Positions 1 to 9,190 are shown, numbered from the stretch's first letter. The stretch is DNA of 12,477 bases from Isohypsibius dastychi (GCA_034696485.1 JAQIWT010001107.1:1-12477); one strand, 5' to 3'. Numbers and translations: made by a program. Notes: generated by a model from the letters alone, not told the origin.

Positions 1-190
1 AGATAGTCTCGATAGATCTCGATAAGATCTTTCGAATGGTATATAGTTTTCTCTATTCAGACCAAAAAAATGGGGGTGTACAGAGTTTTGCGCAAATCCC
101 AGCAGTGTCCAGACATGTTGTCTTTACTGGTACTGTACAGTATCTCTAGATGATGATACATGAACAGCTGGAGTTCTGCTGATTAGTGCG

Positions 191-349
191 TTAAATGTAT
201 TCGCTGAGAGGATGGTGGATCAACTTTTTATTCTGAAGGTATATGGTATGTTGGAATTTTGAATCCTCTTTCACTTTATTAAATGTATTCGCTGAGAGGA
301 TGGTGGATCAACTTTTTATTCTGAAGGTATATGGTATGTTGGAATTTTG
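191..349. repeat. 71-bp direct repeat, 88-bp period
   Basis: Positions 191-261 and 279-349 are identical over 71 bp, both beginning TTAAATGTATTCGC and ending GGAATTTTG. They are separated by a 17-bp spacer (262-278). The repeat lies in the 3' flank of Ig gene A, and each copy contains the reverse complement of AATAAA. The spacer shares a 16-bp exact match with exon 2 of the same gene at 824-839. Identity of the two copies indicates a recent local duplication. Confidence 0.95.
227..320 (-). terminator. Duplicated poly(A) signals for Ig gene A
   Basis: Reading the minus strand past the stop codon of gene A (391), AATAAA occurs at 320-315, about 70 bp downstream. It occurs again at 232-227 because the segment carrying it has been duplicated. 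The first is well placed as a polyadenylation signal. The second would give a transcript about 88 bases longer. Confidence 0.6.
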
Positions 350-390
350 TAGTTCCAGGTTCCAGCCAGCTGACAGTTTCCCGCAATAGT

Positions 391-1445
391 TCACAGAGAA
401 CGTCCTATCCCAATACCATATAGGAATTTGTTTTTATATTCTGGGGATTCGTGGTAGTTGTAAATAACAGTGGGCACAGGGGGCTTGGTAGATGCAGATA
501 CTGGATGGTAAGTGCATGTGGGGTTCGCTCGGCATGGTGCCATGGTTTTATCTAAGAGGCCTTTAAATATGTTGCTGAATGGTAAACCTCGTCTGGTTCT
601 TGGCTGACTGACTGCATCAGGTACTCCACATGCATGCTCGTCGTCTACTTTGGGGTCAAAAGGCGCTTCGTCCATTCGAATCCGTCTACCTGAAAATCAT
701 TTACAAAGATCCTAACTGATATCCATCTTCAAATCAATATATATTCCCGGTTAGCCGTTACAAATGTGTAACTTACTTTGACGTGAGATTGAGTTACTGC
801 AAGGACTTGGTTCTGGCCGGATAAATCCTCTTTCACTTTTGCCGTCAGGGTCATCTGAAATACCACAGTGTAAGGTTGACAATGAAACTTTCACCAATAA
901 CAATCGAGAAAGTCTTCTGTAGCCAACCAACATCCATCCGTTCCTGGCGATAACCTGATAGCTTAACTTCAGCTGGGTGCAAATCTGTACTCACCGATAA
1001 CCCGTAAAGCAATGGTCTTCTCTTTGGTGACAGTGTCAGTCTCCGAGAAACGCGAAGTTCCAGTAATCATACAGGTATAGTTTGCGTTGTATTCAGATGT
1101 CGGATTTCTGAACCACAACCTGCTGAAACGCTGCTCAGAATCTAGAGAGACTTTTCCACCAATTAGATCGTCTGGCAGTGACCGAACCTCCTCTGCCCCC
1201 TGCAGCTCCCACGTGCTTTTCGGTCTAGCTTTTAGTTGTATGTCTTGGTTGACCCAAGGACCTCTGACCTTCCAGACAATTGTGAAGTCGATGATTTCAG
1301 GGTCAACAGGCTTGTAGCCACACCTGAATCCAATTAAAGCTCCCACGTTGTCGATGTATGGTATGACTAAGGACATGTTGAAATCAGCTGTACTCAGTGC
1401 ATGAGGCACCAGTACCAGAAACGTAACTGACGCAACAAACATCAT
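391..1445 (-). CDS. Secreted Ig-domain protein with Cys tail, copy A
   Basis: Three exons are joined by GT-AG introns, all phase 1: 1445-995, 854-777 and 689-391 (introns 140 and 87 bp). The product is 275 aa. Residues 1-20 are a signal peptide (MMFVASVTF...LSTA). Residues about 25-148 form an immunoglobulin-like domain with C42, W58 and C125 in the N-Y-T-C context. Exon 2 gives an acidic/Ser/Pro linker with IRPEPSPC (C169). Exon 3 carries DEHACGVPDAVSQPR (C197), C229 and C235, and ends GIGIGRSL. No membrane segment follows the signal peptide, so it is probably secreted. The gene is paralogous to copies B (5844-6901) and C (12044-12418) in the same orientation. The start chosen is the Met directly before the hydrophobic core. 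An in-frame Met at 1538 would add 31 residues that are partly conserved in copy B. Ligand and function are unknown, and I do not recognise the tail as a named family. Confidence 0.88.
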
Positions 1446-1935
1446 AGGGAAAGAACAACAGGAAGAATAAAACAATTGTAAACAATATTTGCTTGTGTTT
1501 TTCAGCTTATATTGGTTTCTGAACTGCACCGTTGGCATTTTCAGTCGAGTGATGTGCTGGTCAAGTTCGCACACTTCAGCCATCCAGGAAAACTCCAAAC
1601 AAATTTCTCCGAGATAGCAGTTCGATTATGACGGTCAGACTACCGCAATCATCTTTGTAATTGTTCAGAATAATTCAACTTTACTGGAACTATATGCCTG
1701 GCAATAATCTATTTTTCTTATCCTTTGAAACACCTTTTGCAAGTGAAAGTGCCTGCAATGATTGCGAACGTGCTGGCCATTCATACGTGTTGAAGCGTGT
1801 TGTGATGTCTTCGTAGAAATACAGTATCCTTGCAATCCCGAGAATGTGCACAATCAGAAAAAGGAAGAAAGCTCTGCTGAAGTTCTCCGGAAGTTCGTTT
1901 CTGCGAAACATCCAAACAGACTACGAGCATTCCAC
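1446..1935 (-). promoter_or_regulatory. Upstream/5' leader region of Ig gene A
   Basis: This stretch resembles the region upstream of copy B (6902 to about 7385) over several hundred bases. Shared blocks include TGGCAATAATCT, TGTCTTCGTAGAA and GAAAGCTCTG. Part of it is also matched by the inverted relic at 9642-9845. The duplication unit therefore included the promoter and leader. Homology fades near the transposon edge at 1938. No convincing TATA box was identified. The short open frames here are not conserved as proteins, apart from the possible N-terminal extension starting at 1538. Confidence 0.55.
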
Positions 1936-1939
1936 GATA

Positions 1940-1969
1940 TTCCGTAGGACACCAAACGCAGCAGAATTC
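1940..1969 (+). repeat. Left terminal inverted repeat of transposon
   Basis: The first 23 bases, TTCCGTAGGACACC through CGCAGC, are identical to the reverse complement of the right end. One mismatch (A versus C) follows, then GAATTC. It is preceded by TA. Confidence 0.9.
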
Positions 1970-2107
1970 GTTTGGACACCCACTAAACTAATCAGCAAAG
2001 AAACATGATCAAGCAATCTGTATTTTCGTTTCGATGGGCAATGGTCGAAGCTCAAATTTACATCTTTTTCACTTTTAAAAACATCTTGGTAAATCTTCTC
2101 CTATCCT

Positions 2108-2549
2108 TGCGGTTCAATCGTCATAAAATTCTATGTGATGGCCCTGGCAATTCGATCTGTTCTGGAGGAAGGGGTCTCGCTCATAAATGCTGCAAAAATG
2201 TGTGATATTTCGAAGTCCACCTTGCATCGTTGCTTGGACATGATTCGGAAAGAAAGAGTTGATTTAAAATTGCCACATTCAAAGAATATTCTGTTCGAAT
2301 CTGCTGTAGATAGAGTCTATCCAGGAGTCAGGTTGGCCTGTTGCCAAAGCTGTCAATTTTTATGGAATCACTGGTTCAACACCGCGTGATTGCAAAGCGG
2401 GAACCGGAAGTAAGGTCGGAGCTCCGCTGAAAATCAGTGAGGAAGAAGGCTAGACTCATCAAATAAATCTGGCAAAATTGGCAGTTCCCATCAGCAAACG
2501 TGGTCTGGTCAAACTGATGCAGGAGACCGGAAGAAGGAAAGGTAAATAG
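2108..2549 (+). pseudogene. Pogo/pipsqueak-type HTH transposase relic
   Basis: The first frame (2108-2389) reads through MALAIRSVLEEGVSL, INAAKMCDIS and KSTLHRCLD, which fits a pipsqueak/pogo N-terminal helix-turn-helix (an alpha-helix, AAK..IskSTLhR). After a frame change between about 2280 and 2331, a second segment reads AVNFYGITGSTPRDC and then GAPLKISEEEG. A TAG follows at 2451-2453, then LAKLAVPISKRGLVKLMQE, ending at TAG 2547-2549. The second part resembles the HTH-plus-linker order seen at the start of many pogo/Tigger-like transposases (YGIprSTLrd, G.P..LsEEE, P.sk..l..l...). One frameshift and an internal stop make it non-functional. No DDE domain follows. Family assignment is by motif only. 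Confidence 0.65.
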
Positions 2550-3064
2550 ACAATCAATCTTGGCTTTTTTCAGACAGTTTACTGAGTTTCTCAAGGTATT
2601 CAATGTTTGAGAAGAATCGTTCAGAAGATTCCTGAGGAGAGGAGATAAGGCAAGCTGAAACGATCCAGAGTCGATTGACGTTTTGGTTAGGAAAAGAAGG
2701 CGTCCCAAGAAAACATCTCTTTTGACTGCGGCAGTTTCTCTGGCCACATCTGTAATTTTATACAAACCGGTCACGCGTTTTAAAAAAGCATGTCTTTCTT
2801 GATTATCCCTGTGAGAAAAGTTTGTTTTATTTGCAGAGTTCGTCTCTCATCTATGCCCGGTTTTCACGTGGAAGTTGTTTGAATTTCATGATTTTTAAAC
2901 TATTTAAGATGTTGGTCTCCATTCCACTGATTTTCGTCTGTCCTTCGTGGTTCATTCTTCGAAAGACAGCTTACTTATATTCCTCATTTAATAATGACTT
3001 CGGTTTCGGTTATGGTCACTTTCAGTAATTACTAATTATGTGTGGATGACGTCACTGTTCTACG

Positions 3065-3094
3065 GAATTCGGCTGCGTTTGGTGTCCTACGGAA
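3065..3094 (-). repeat. Right terminal inverted repeat of transposon
   Basis: Mirror of 1940-1969 with one mismatch, followed by TA at 3095-3096. Near-identity of the two ends suggests the insertion is not very old, although the internal transposase frame is broken. Confidence 0.9.
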
Positions 3095-3096
3095 TA

Positions 3097-3822
3097 CCGT
3101 GTTTTGCCTGTACTGGTCCTCATGACTCATGACACATTCCTCAGAGAAAAGCTGGATTTTCATAGCTTTCCTATATTTCTAAAGTTTCTGGGCTCTGGAG
3201 TGGAGACTTCGAAGGTGTCAAAATTACCATTCAATAATAATTCAAGAATTCGATTGCCGTTATTCGAATTGAGAACTGGAAACCTATCGAAAACTGCAGT
3301 TCGAAATTCAAAGCAGCTTGTCTTGGTTGAACAATGTGGATCGTTCTACGAACAGAAACTGATCAAGAACAATTTTTTCCACCGAGAATCTGAATTCCTC
3401 AATGACCTGTTTGAATACAAAGTTGGAAGTTGGAATGACTTCAAATGTTTATGTCAAAGTTTGAGGAGAATCATGATTCTGTAAGAGATCTAGCTCGATG
3501 GCTCTTCTAAAATACAGTAAACATACTGCACTCTAAAATGTTCAACCGTGGATATAAATAAGATTTCGGGGATTTTCCAAACATTCTGAATCGCCACGAG
3601 AATCGTCATAATCCAGGTGTCGTCAAGTGGCCATCTTAGAATTTGCAAATTCCATAACGTAGGGGCGAAATTGAAATTGAAATCGTCAAAAAAACAGACC
3701 CTCTTGCGATTTTCTGAAATATTATGGGCGTTCACTCCAAAACTTCACCTTCAGCTTATTGTTTTAAGTTATTGGGTTCAGTGCCGACTAGTATGGGCAG
3801 CTCCTACCTGGGAAACTAACCT
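3097..3822. other. No recognisable gene; one unassigned 126-aa frame
   Basis: The plus strand is open at 3104-3484 (126 codons), with a protein rich in Phe, Asn and Ser and no signal peptide or motif I recognise. Repeated TTCGAATT-like words lie inside it, which argues for repeat-derived DNA rather than a gene. No flanking splice sites tie it to a neighbour. Nothing else supportable was seen. Confidence 0.4.
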
Positions 3823-3840
3823 CCTTCGCGCGCGCGAAGG
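3823..3840. repeat. 18-bp perfect GC-rich palindrome
   Basis: CCTTCGCGCGCGCGAAGG equals its own reverse complement, with an alternating CG core. It stands out from the moderately AT-rich surroundings. It could form a cruciform or be a CpG-dense protein-binding site. No gene start adjoins it. Confidence 0.9.
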
Positions 3841-5843
3841 GCATTTGTCCAGCATGAGGGCGTTAGTCATATGACACAGTTTCCACGTACCAGTTTCATT
3901 GCCTTACTCTAACCACTCAAGTTGTCAGTCCACAGAAGCGAACGGGTCAACAAGAGCGGGTGGGCGGGTCGAGTAGTGTCCGCTTATCGATCAAGCACAT
4001 CAGCTTTATAGAGAAACATGTCGCATCTGCAGTGAAAACTCTAAAAACCAGTTGATCGGTTCCGGCTCGTTTTTGCCAGCACAACTACTGAGATCACACC
4101 AAGCAATATCAAACTTCTTAGGGTAGCTCGTAAGACAATCACGTCACAGCACCTGCTTGACCAGGTTGTGAACTTTAGTCGTTTAACACTGCAGCACATC
4201 CAAGGAAAAAATTCTAATGGCAGTCTTGAGATTTCGACGAATAACATTATGAGCCAAGCCTCATGTGTCTTCGTCGTCATTTGCGGAAGACCGAAGATAA
4301 CTCGGTCGAGTGAATCAGGCATATGTCACAGCGAGCAACGTCTGTTTTTTTTGCTCATCGAGACGCCTGGCAGCCCTTCAGGCTCTTTTTGCCGTGATAT
4401 AAGTGGACCGTGTTGCGCCAGTGTTCGTAATTAGAATGCTTTACTAGAATAAATCGATAATCCGAAAGAATAAGGAGGACTCCAGATCGCGGGAATTTTC
4501 ACTCGGTTGACGAGCATGAATTTTCGACACAACCATCCGGAACTGGTAGAACTCGAAGCAGATCTCCAGCAGCTACTGAGCCTGGTGCCGAAGACAAGAA
4601 AAAGTAGAAGAAAGATCCCCTATAATTAGCGATTGGCAGTTTCGGATATTTGTGTGTGAAACAGGTGAAACTGGTTGAAGGCGTGACTAGACCGTTTCAA
4701 ATGAACGATGACACCTGACCGTAGCGATAAAATCGTTTCAAAATCGTGAAAGTGGGTGGTTTTCTGCGTCAGTACACTTAATATCGGTGAATCGAAACTG
4801 GATGTACGACACTTCCAGCGCTGACGATTGTTTGCGGAAGGAGACGGAAACTATAACGGAACCAAATAGAGTTGGATTGGTATAATATATAAATTTATGA
4901 CTTAATCTAGTCGAGTGCCTGAAAGAAGCACTAACTGCCCCTAAAAATAGTGAGATTTACTTTCAACACGGACAACGGATCATCAACAATGGCCGACGGG
5001 TGTACAGTTTATATGCTGCGGCCTATGAGGTTTATTCATAAAATAATCCCAAGACATTACGTAGTCAAGCTTTTCGTGTTGTTAAGGTTGTTTAGTTCAG
5101 TCCGCATAACTCTGAACTTCAGAATCAAGAGCAGCCGTCGAGGAAGTCTTCCTTATACGCAACCCATGGTAGCCAGCAGTTGTGATACAATAGCAAGATA
5201 CTAAGAAATTCTGTTCTCATCCGAACTCGTGCTTCACAATCAACTCATCGTTTGAGTATCAAAACTCACGAGTCACGATGAATTACAATAGAAAGGCGAC
5301 TACGGAGTCCACTGAGCCACACAATAGCATTATTGCATTATGATAATTACCGCTTAACCCAAAACGACGACATTCTTTGCCTAAGCGCTCCTGACAATGA
5401 CAACTTTTGGCTATGAGTTCTTTATGACACTTGACCTACGAACAGAAGGTTTATGGAGAATTATCGGACAATAGGCTCCATCGGTTCTGAGTTTGTAGTA
5501 CATCTTCAACAAGGTAAAGGTCATACGTAACGCAGCCTCTAAGACAGAGCTTAAGTTCAGACATTGTACTACACAATAATCCCAAACTCATACTGCTTGC
5601 TGTGGTTGGTAAGCTAGTCTGTGAATTGTACAAACTGTCTCGAGCTACTAAACTGCTACCACCCCCAGGCGTTTGAATTTATCAGATATTTCCGGATGAT
5701 GATGAGTCCACGAAAAGCTAGGGTTCTGCTGATTACATCAGTGCACAAAATTTCATTCACTGAGAAGATCGCCGATCATCTGAGTCTATAGCAAGGTTAT
5801 CCGTTTTTGCTTTTCCAGCTAGCTGACAGCTTCCCACAATTGT
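3841..5843. other. Long intergenic stretch without a recognisable gene
   Basis: No frame here has a recognisable domain or a paralog in the window. A minus frame at 4322-4041 has a hydrophobic run near its C-terminus (LRSLILLGVISVVVLA) but no Met placed to make it a signal peptide. A short plus frame at about 4479-4631 encodes a charged helix-like stretch (HPELVELEADLQQLL) ending in basic residues, with no further support. From about 5640 to 5843 the sequence is related to the 3' flank of Ig gene A (about 150-390), so it is the 3' flank of copy B. The AATAAA signals of copy A are not preserved there. Confidence 0.5.
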
Positions 5844-6901
5844 TCACAGCGAACGTCCAATGCCGCCATTAAATAGACCTTTGTCTTTATAGAATTTTGT
5901 TTCCTCGTATTTGAAATCAGTGGGGGGAGGATATTTGATGTCAGCAGGGGCAGGGGATGGGGCAGAGGCACTGGCAGGGCGGAAAACGCAGATATCTGCC
6001 GCAAAAGGAGTTATACGTCGGCATGGTCGGGAGGAAATACCCACAGAGTCTATCAAACGTCCACTTCTTGGCTGACTGACTTCGTGAGGTACTCCACATA
6101 CATGCTCGTCGTTGACTCCAGGGTCGACCGGTGGCCCCATCAAACTCTGTCGCCCTGAAGAATAATTTTCTATAGATAACTGTGCCCGAACGGTTTTCCA
6201 TCCCCGAATAACTGTACATCACCCGGTTAACCGGCTGGACACCGTGTATGTAACCTACTCAGTCGTGAGTTAGAGTAATTGCAAGGACTTGGTTCTGGTC
6301 GGATAGTTCCTCCATCATGAAGGCCCAGAGGGTCATCTGAAAAACCAAAGTGAAATGGTGACAATAAAACTTCCCCCAACAATGTATGAAAAAGTGATCT
6401 GTCAACTCTCTAATAATGTTTTAGCCATATTCAGGTGTTTACTTGATTTGAGTACTCACCGATGACCTGTAAATTAATGGTCTTCTCTTTGGTGACAGGG
6501 TCGGTTTCCGATAAACGGGACGTTCCAGTGATCATGCAAGTGTAGTTCCCATTGAATTTGGATGTTTGGTTATTGATTGTCAATATGCTAATACCCTGCT
6601 CGGAATCTAGAATGACATCTATGCCATCAATGCGTGGTTGAATCTCCGTTGCACCCACCAGATCCCGTGTGTTCTTCGACCTAGCTTTGATGCGAATGTC
6701 TTTGTTGATTAGAGGACCTCGAATTTTCCAGTCTATGGTGAAATCGGTGAATTCAGCTTCGTTGGGCTCATAGGTACACTTGAATTCAATGTAAGAACTG
6801 AGGTTGTCGATGAAAGGTATGACCAATGACATTTTGAAGTCAGCTGTGCTCAATGTATACGGCATCAATGCCAGGAACGTAGCGAATGCAGCTAACATCA
6901 T
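5844..6901 (-). CDS. Secreted Ig-domain protein with Cys tail, copy B
   Basis: Three exons lie at 6901-6460, 6336-6259 and 6154-5844, with introns of 123 and 104 bp. Phase (1,1) and exon 2 length (78 bp) match copy A. The product is 276 aa. The signal peptide spans residues 1-20 (MMLAAFATF...LSTA). The Ig-like domain has C42, W58 and C122, with possible N-glycosylation at NQT and NYT. The linker has IRPEPSPC (C166). The tail has DEHVCGVPHEVSQPR (C193), C218 and C229, then a Pro/Ala/Ser-rich stretch, and ends GGIGRSL. The signal peptide, the end of the Ig domain (CMITGTSR.SETD.VTKEK) and the DEHxCGVP motif are strongly conserved with copy A. The middle of the Ig domain and the distal tail differ much more. 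Likely extracellular; partner unknown. An in-frame upstream Met at 6991 is shared with copy A. Confidence 0.88.
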
Positions 6902-7385
6902 AGAAAACGGAGGAAAAACATGAAACAATACGAAATAGTATTTGCATGTGTATCTCAAGTTATATTGGTTTCTGAACTGCATCGTGGACATTAGCAGTGG
7001 AGTGGTGTGCTGGTATAAGTTTGTGCACTCTAACCATCCAGGAAAACTTCGAAGAAATTTCTTCGAGGACAGCAGTTGCATCGCGATGGTCAGACTACGA
7101 CCATCATCTTGAGTTTATGCAGAGTAACTCACCATCACTATGTCTGGCAATAATCTGTTCTTCTCGTCTTTAGAAACAACTTTTTCAAAAGCAAGTGTTT
7201 TCACTGGTTATGAACATGTTGGCCATTCATATAATTATGTATTGTGGTGTGATAGATTGTCTTCGTAGAACTACAGGATCTTGGCAATGCGGCAAATGAG
7301 GTCAAAATAAAAGAACGAAGAAAGCTCTGTTGAATCGTCCCGAGTTCGACTTCGTGAATCAGCCCGACAAACTGTCTGTGGTCGT
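6902..7385 (-). promoter_or_regulatory. Upstream/5' leader region of Ig gene B
   Basis: This region is homologous to 1446-1935 upstream of copy A and, for its gene-proximal part, to the inverted relic at 9642-9845. The conserved word GTCTGACC(A/G)TC lies 5' of the coding start in all three. Homology decays around 7330-7390, where repeat-rich sequence begins. No clear TATA box was found. Confidence 0.5.
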
Positions 7386-7432
7386 CATAACACTACATTT
7401 ACTGTAGCTATGCTGTGTAGGACAAGCGTTAT

Positions 7433-7854
7433 GGGACAATTGCCCCTCTGTCCAGCCTTTTTGACTTTGCCGCAGGGCATTTTGAAAAGCGAATTTCTGG
7501 ATCGATTGATGCAGGGCATTTTCGCTGACTAGCATTTTGACCGTTTGCCGCACGGCATTTTACCACACAGAAATGCTTTCAAGTGTTTTTTAAGCTTTTT
7601 CCACTTTTTCTACTAACTGGCATGTAATTTATAAGTGTTTTCAAAGCGCTAAGCATGCGAGAAAATTTTTCCAAGATTAGTTCAAGATTAGTTCTGGCAA
7701 TCTGGCACTTCAAATGAATAAATTTATTTTTTTTAAAAATTGCCCCCCCCCGCAATATTCAGTGAAAGATTGAGCCGCAGGGCAATTTTCACGAAACCCC
7801 TTACCCCCCGGCTATTCTTACGGTCGTAATGTGGATGACTTTGCCGCAGGGCAA
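7433..7854. repeat. Cluster of GCCGCAGGGCA short repeats
   Basis: A word close to TTTGCCGCAGGGCATTTT recurs at 7466-7483, 7506-7522 (GATGCAGGGCATTTT), 7544-7561 (one change), 7770-7789 and 7840-7854. Inverted, degenerate versions occur at about 7439-7450 and 7736-7754, the latter containing a poly-C run. Spacing is irregular. The cluster may be a decayed miniature transposon or a nucleation of short dispersed repeats. No coding gene is seen in it. Confidence 0.7.
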
Positions 7855-8230
7855 CGGATTGCCACTAGCATAGCTCAAACCTCGATCCACCTCTGCTGAA
7901 CGTGTGTTTCGGCGGTTCGTCATGATAGTGTCCACTTTATAATTTCGATACTAGTACTCTTTACATTTGCTATCACGGAAACTTGTGGTGGTAAAATTTT
8001 GTATATCATTTTTTCATACCCCCATATTAGATGTTTTCTTTTCATTCATATAGAGTTCTTAGTCATAGCGACGTATTCGATGATTGCAACATAGGGTTGC
8101 ACTTTGCATTTGTTTAGGTTTGCGAGCAAAATTCGTAAGCATGCGAAAAACAATTGATACGGTACAGTGTCATACAGATGTACTGAATATCATGTATTGT
8201 ATTGCAATATTCTAAAACAATCAGATCCTT
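7855..8230. other. AT-rich spacer, no gene seen
   Basis: I see no coding frame with support, no RNA gene and no strong repeat. The right end abuts the stop codon of the antistasin-like gene at 8231 and would hold its 3' UTR. No perfect AATAAA was found close by on the minus strand. Confidence 0.4.
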
Positions 8231-8740
8231 TTAGAGAGCAAGAGGAAAATGACAGTTGCACCGTTTGCATCCCAATTCATCTCGCTCGAAACCTAGAGCA
8301 ACGATGATCTCTTAGCAAACACCCAGTCACAAAAAACGAGCCAGCCACATCGACAAACGATTACCATGGGGGCGGGCGATCATGCACGTGACAGGTCGAC
8401 ATGGTTTAGCTGGCATCGGGCGGCAAGAACAAGTCGGGCATCCGGCGACAGATACCATTTCTTTTAAAATCAAGAACAAATAAATCATGAACCGTGCTAG
8501 GACAACTCAGAGATAAGTTGAAGCAAAAACTTTCGTGACGTCACGCCGCTGGCGTTACGCCGCTGGCGTTACTGGCGATAGCGCAGTGCAACTGCAACAA
8601 GCTCCTCAAGAAAGGTTCTGGTTGAAGATGTTACCGTTCGGACACCATAGCACGCACATGATCGGCATGCATGACCTTTCCACAGAAGGAGTGATGCTCG
8701 ATCCAACGATTCCAAATAAAGCAACAACGGCCAAATACAT
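8231..8740 (-). CDS. Two-domain antistasin-like protease inhibitor, paralog 1
   Basis: Three exons lie at 8740-8635, 8460-8365 and 8292-8231, with GT-AG phase-1 introns of 174 and 72 bp. The product is 87 aa. A signal peptide covers about residues 1-15 (MYLAVVALFGIVGSS). Antistasin-type domain 1 has C24, C29, C33, C43, C46 and C48; domain 2 has C56, C61, C76, C79 and C81. The sixth cysteine of domain 2 is replaced by Arg65 (...TCMIARPHG...). The conserved Gly before the first intron becomes Glu36 at the junction. The family consists of secreted serine-protease inhibitors. By alignment with leech members, the residue after the second Cys is the reactive P1: Val30 in domain 1 and Met62 in domain 2. 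The exon plan is identical to 10554-11068, so the two are duplicates. The frame is open throughout despite the lost cysteine. Exon 2's acceptor (TTTTAAAAG) is weak, which is the least certain joint. Confidence 0.82.
8543..8570. repeat. 14-bp GC-rich tandem duplication in intron 1
   Basis: ACGCCGCTGGCGTT occurs twice head to tail (8543-8556 and 8557-8570), followed by a partial ACTGGCG. It lies in the first intron of the antistasin-like gene, where CGCC/GGCG arms could pair. Confidence 0.85.
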
Positions 8741-9190
8741 CACGAATGTTCGACTCTATTTTGAATTTTATTTTGCCGAATGAACTCGAAAATGCACGAA
8801 AATTCTCTGTCTTTTTTGAAACGAAAAATGGTTCAATTGAAAACTGGATACATGGTTATCATTCAGCAATCACAATGGTTTTTGCCTCTTAAATGGAATT
8901 TGTAGACTACCCATGAGCTTGATTTGGCGCTTCTGATTTTTCATTCCATTCGGTTTCTTTAAGTCCGTTGCAACACAGGTTCTTCTTCGTACCGTTCAGC
9001 TCAATCCTGAAGCAAAACCGTCTTGGTCCGCTCCACGCTCGAAATACTCAATCCGTCGAGCTCCGTCTAAAAATAAGAGATCGGTGCTGGTCTCTAACAA
9101 ATCCGTGATCGTTGCAAGCACTTAACAATTGTTTCAAGTGATGAGTCCGACTGGGGCGATTCCGGTTTCGGGATGGACTGATGCATGGCA
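8741..9190. other. Upstream spacer of antistasin paralog 1
   Basis: This holds the presumed promoter and 5' UTR of the minus-strand antistasin-like gene. An AAAATAAAAT stretch lies about 25 bp before the start codon but is too close to be a TATA box. No other gene or RNA is seen. Confidence 0.35.

Larger units (their letters stand above)
1940..3094 (+). mobile_element. TA-flanked DNA transposon, pogo-like, degraded
   Basis: The element is 1155 bp. Its ends are inverted repeats: 1940-1969 (starting TTCCGTAGGACACC) matches the reverse complement of 3065-3094 over about 30 bp with one mismatch. It is flanked by TA on both sides (1938-1939 and 3095-3096), the target-site duplication expected of Tc1/mariner/pogo elements. 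Inside is a plus-strand helix-turn-helix relic (2108-2549). A DDE catalytic domain is not visible and the element is too short for a complete autonomous copy, so it is a deletion derivative or decayed copy. It sits at the distal edge of the upstream region of Ig gene A. Confidence 0.85.

Noticed and set aside
1087-1317. Plus-strand open frame of 76 codons
   Set aside because: Antisense to the Ig exon of gene A, whose domain, splice sites and paralog are clear.
2376-2774. Minus-strand open frame of 132 codons
   Set aside because: It lies antisense to the transposase relic inside the transposon, and the recognisable HTH motifs are on the plus strand.
3104-3484. Plus-strand open frame of 126 codons
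   Set aside because: No domain, signal peptide or paralog, and it contains repeated TTCGAATT-like words. It is kept only as a remark in the spacer entry.
4041-4322. Minus-strand frame with a hydrophobic stretch, possible secreted peptide
   Set aside because: The hydrophobic run is near the C-terminus with no Met suitably placed, and there is no splice or paralog support.
4479-4631. Short plus frame with a charged helix-like sequence
   Set aside because: About 50 codons, expected by chance in this length, and nothing conserved around it.
8535-8783. Plus-strand open frame of 82 codons
   Set aside because: Antisense to exon 1 and intron 1 of the antistasin-like gene.
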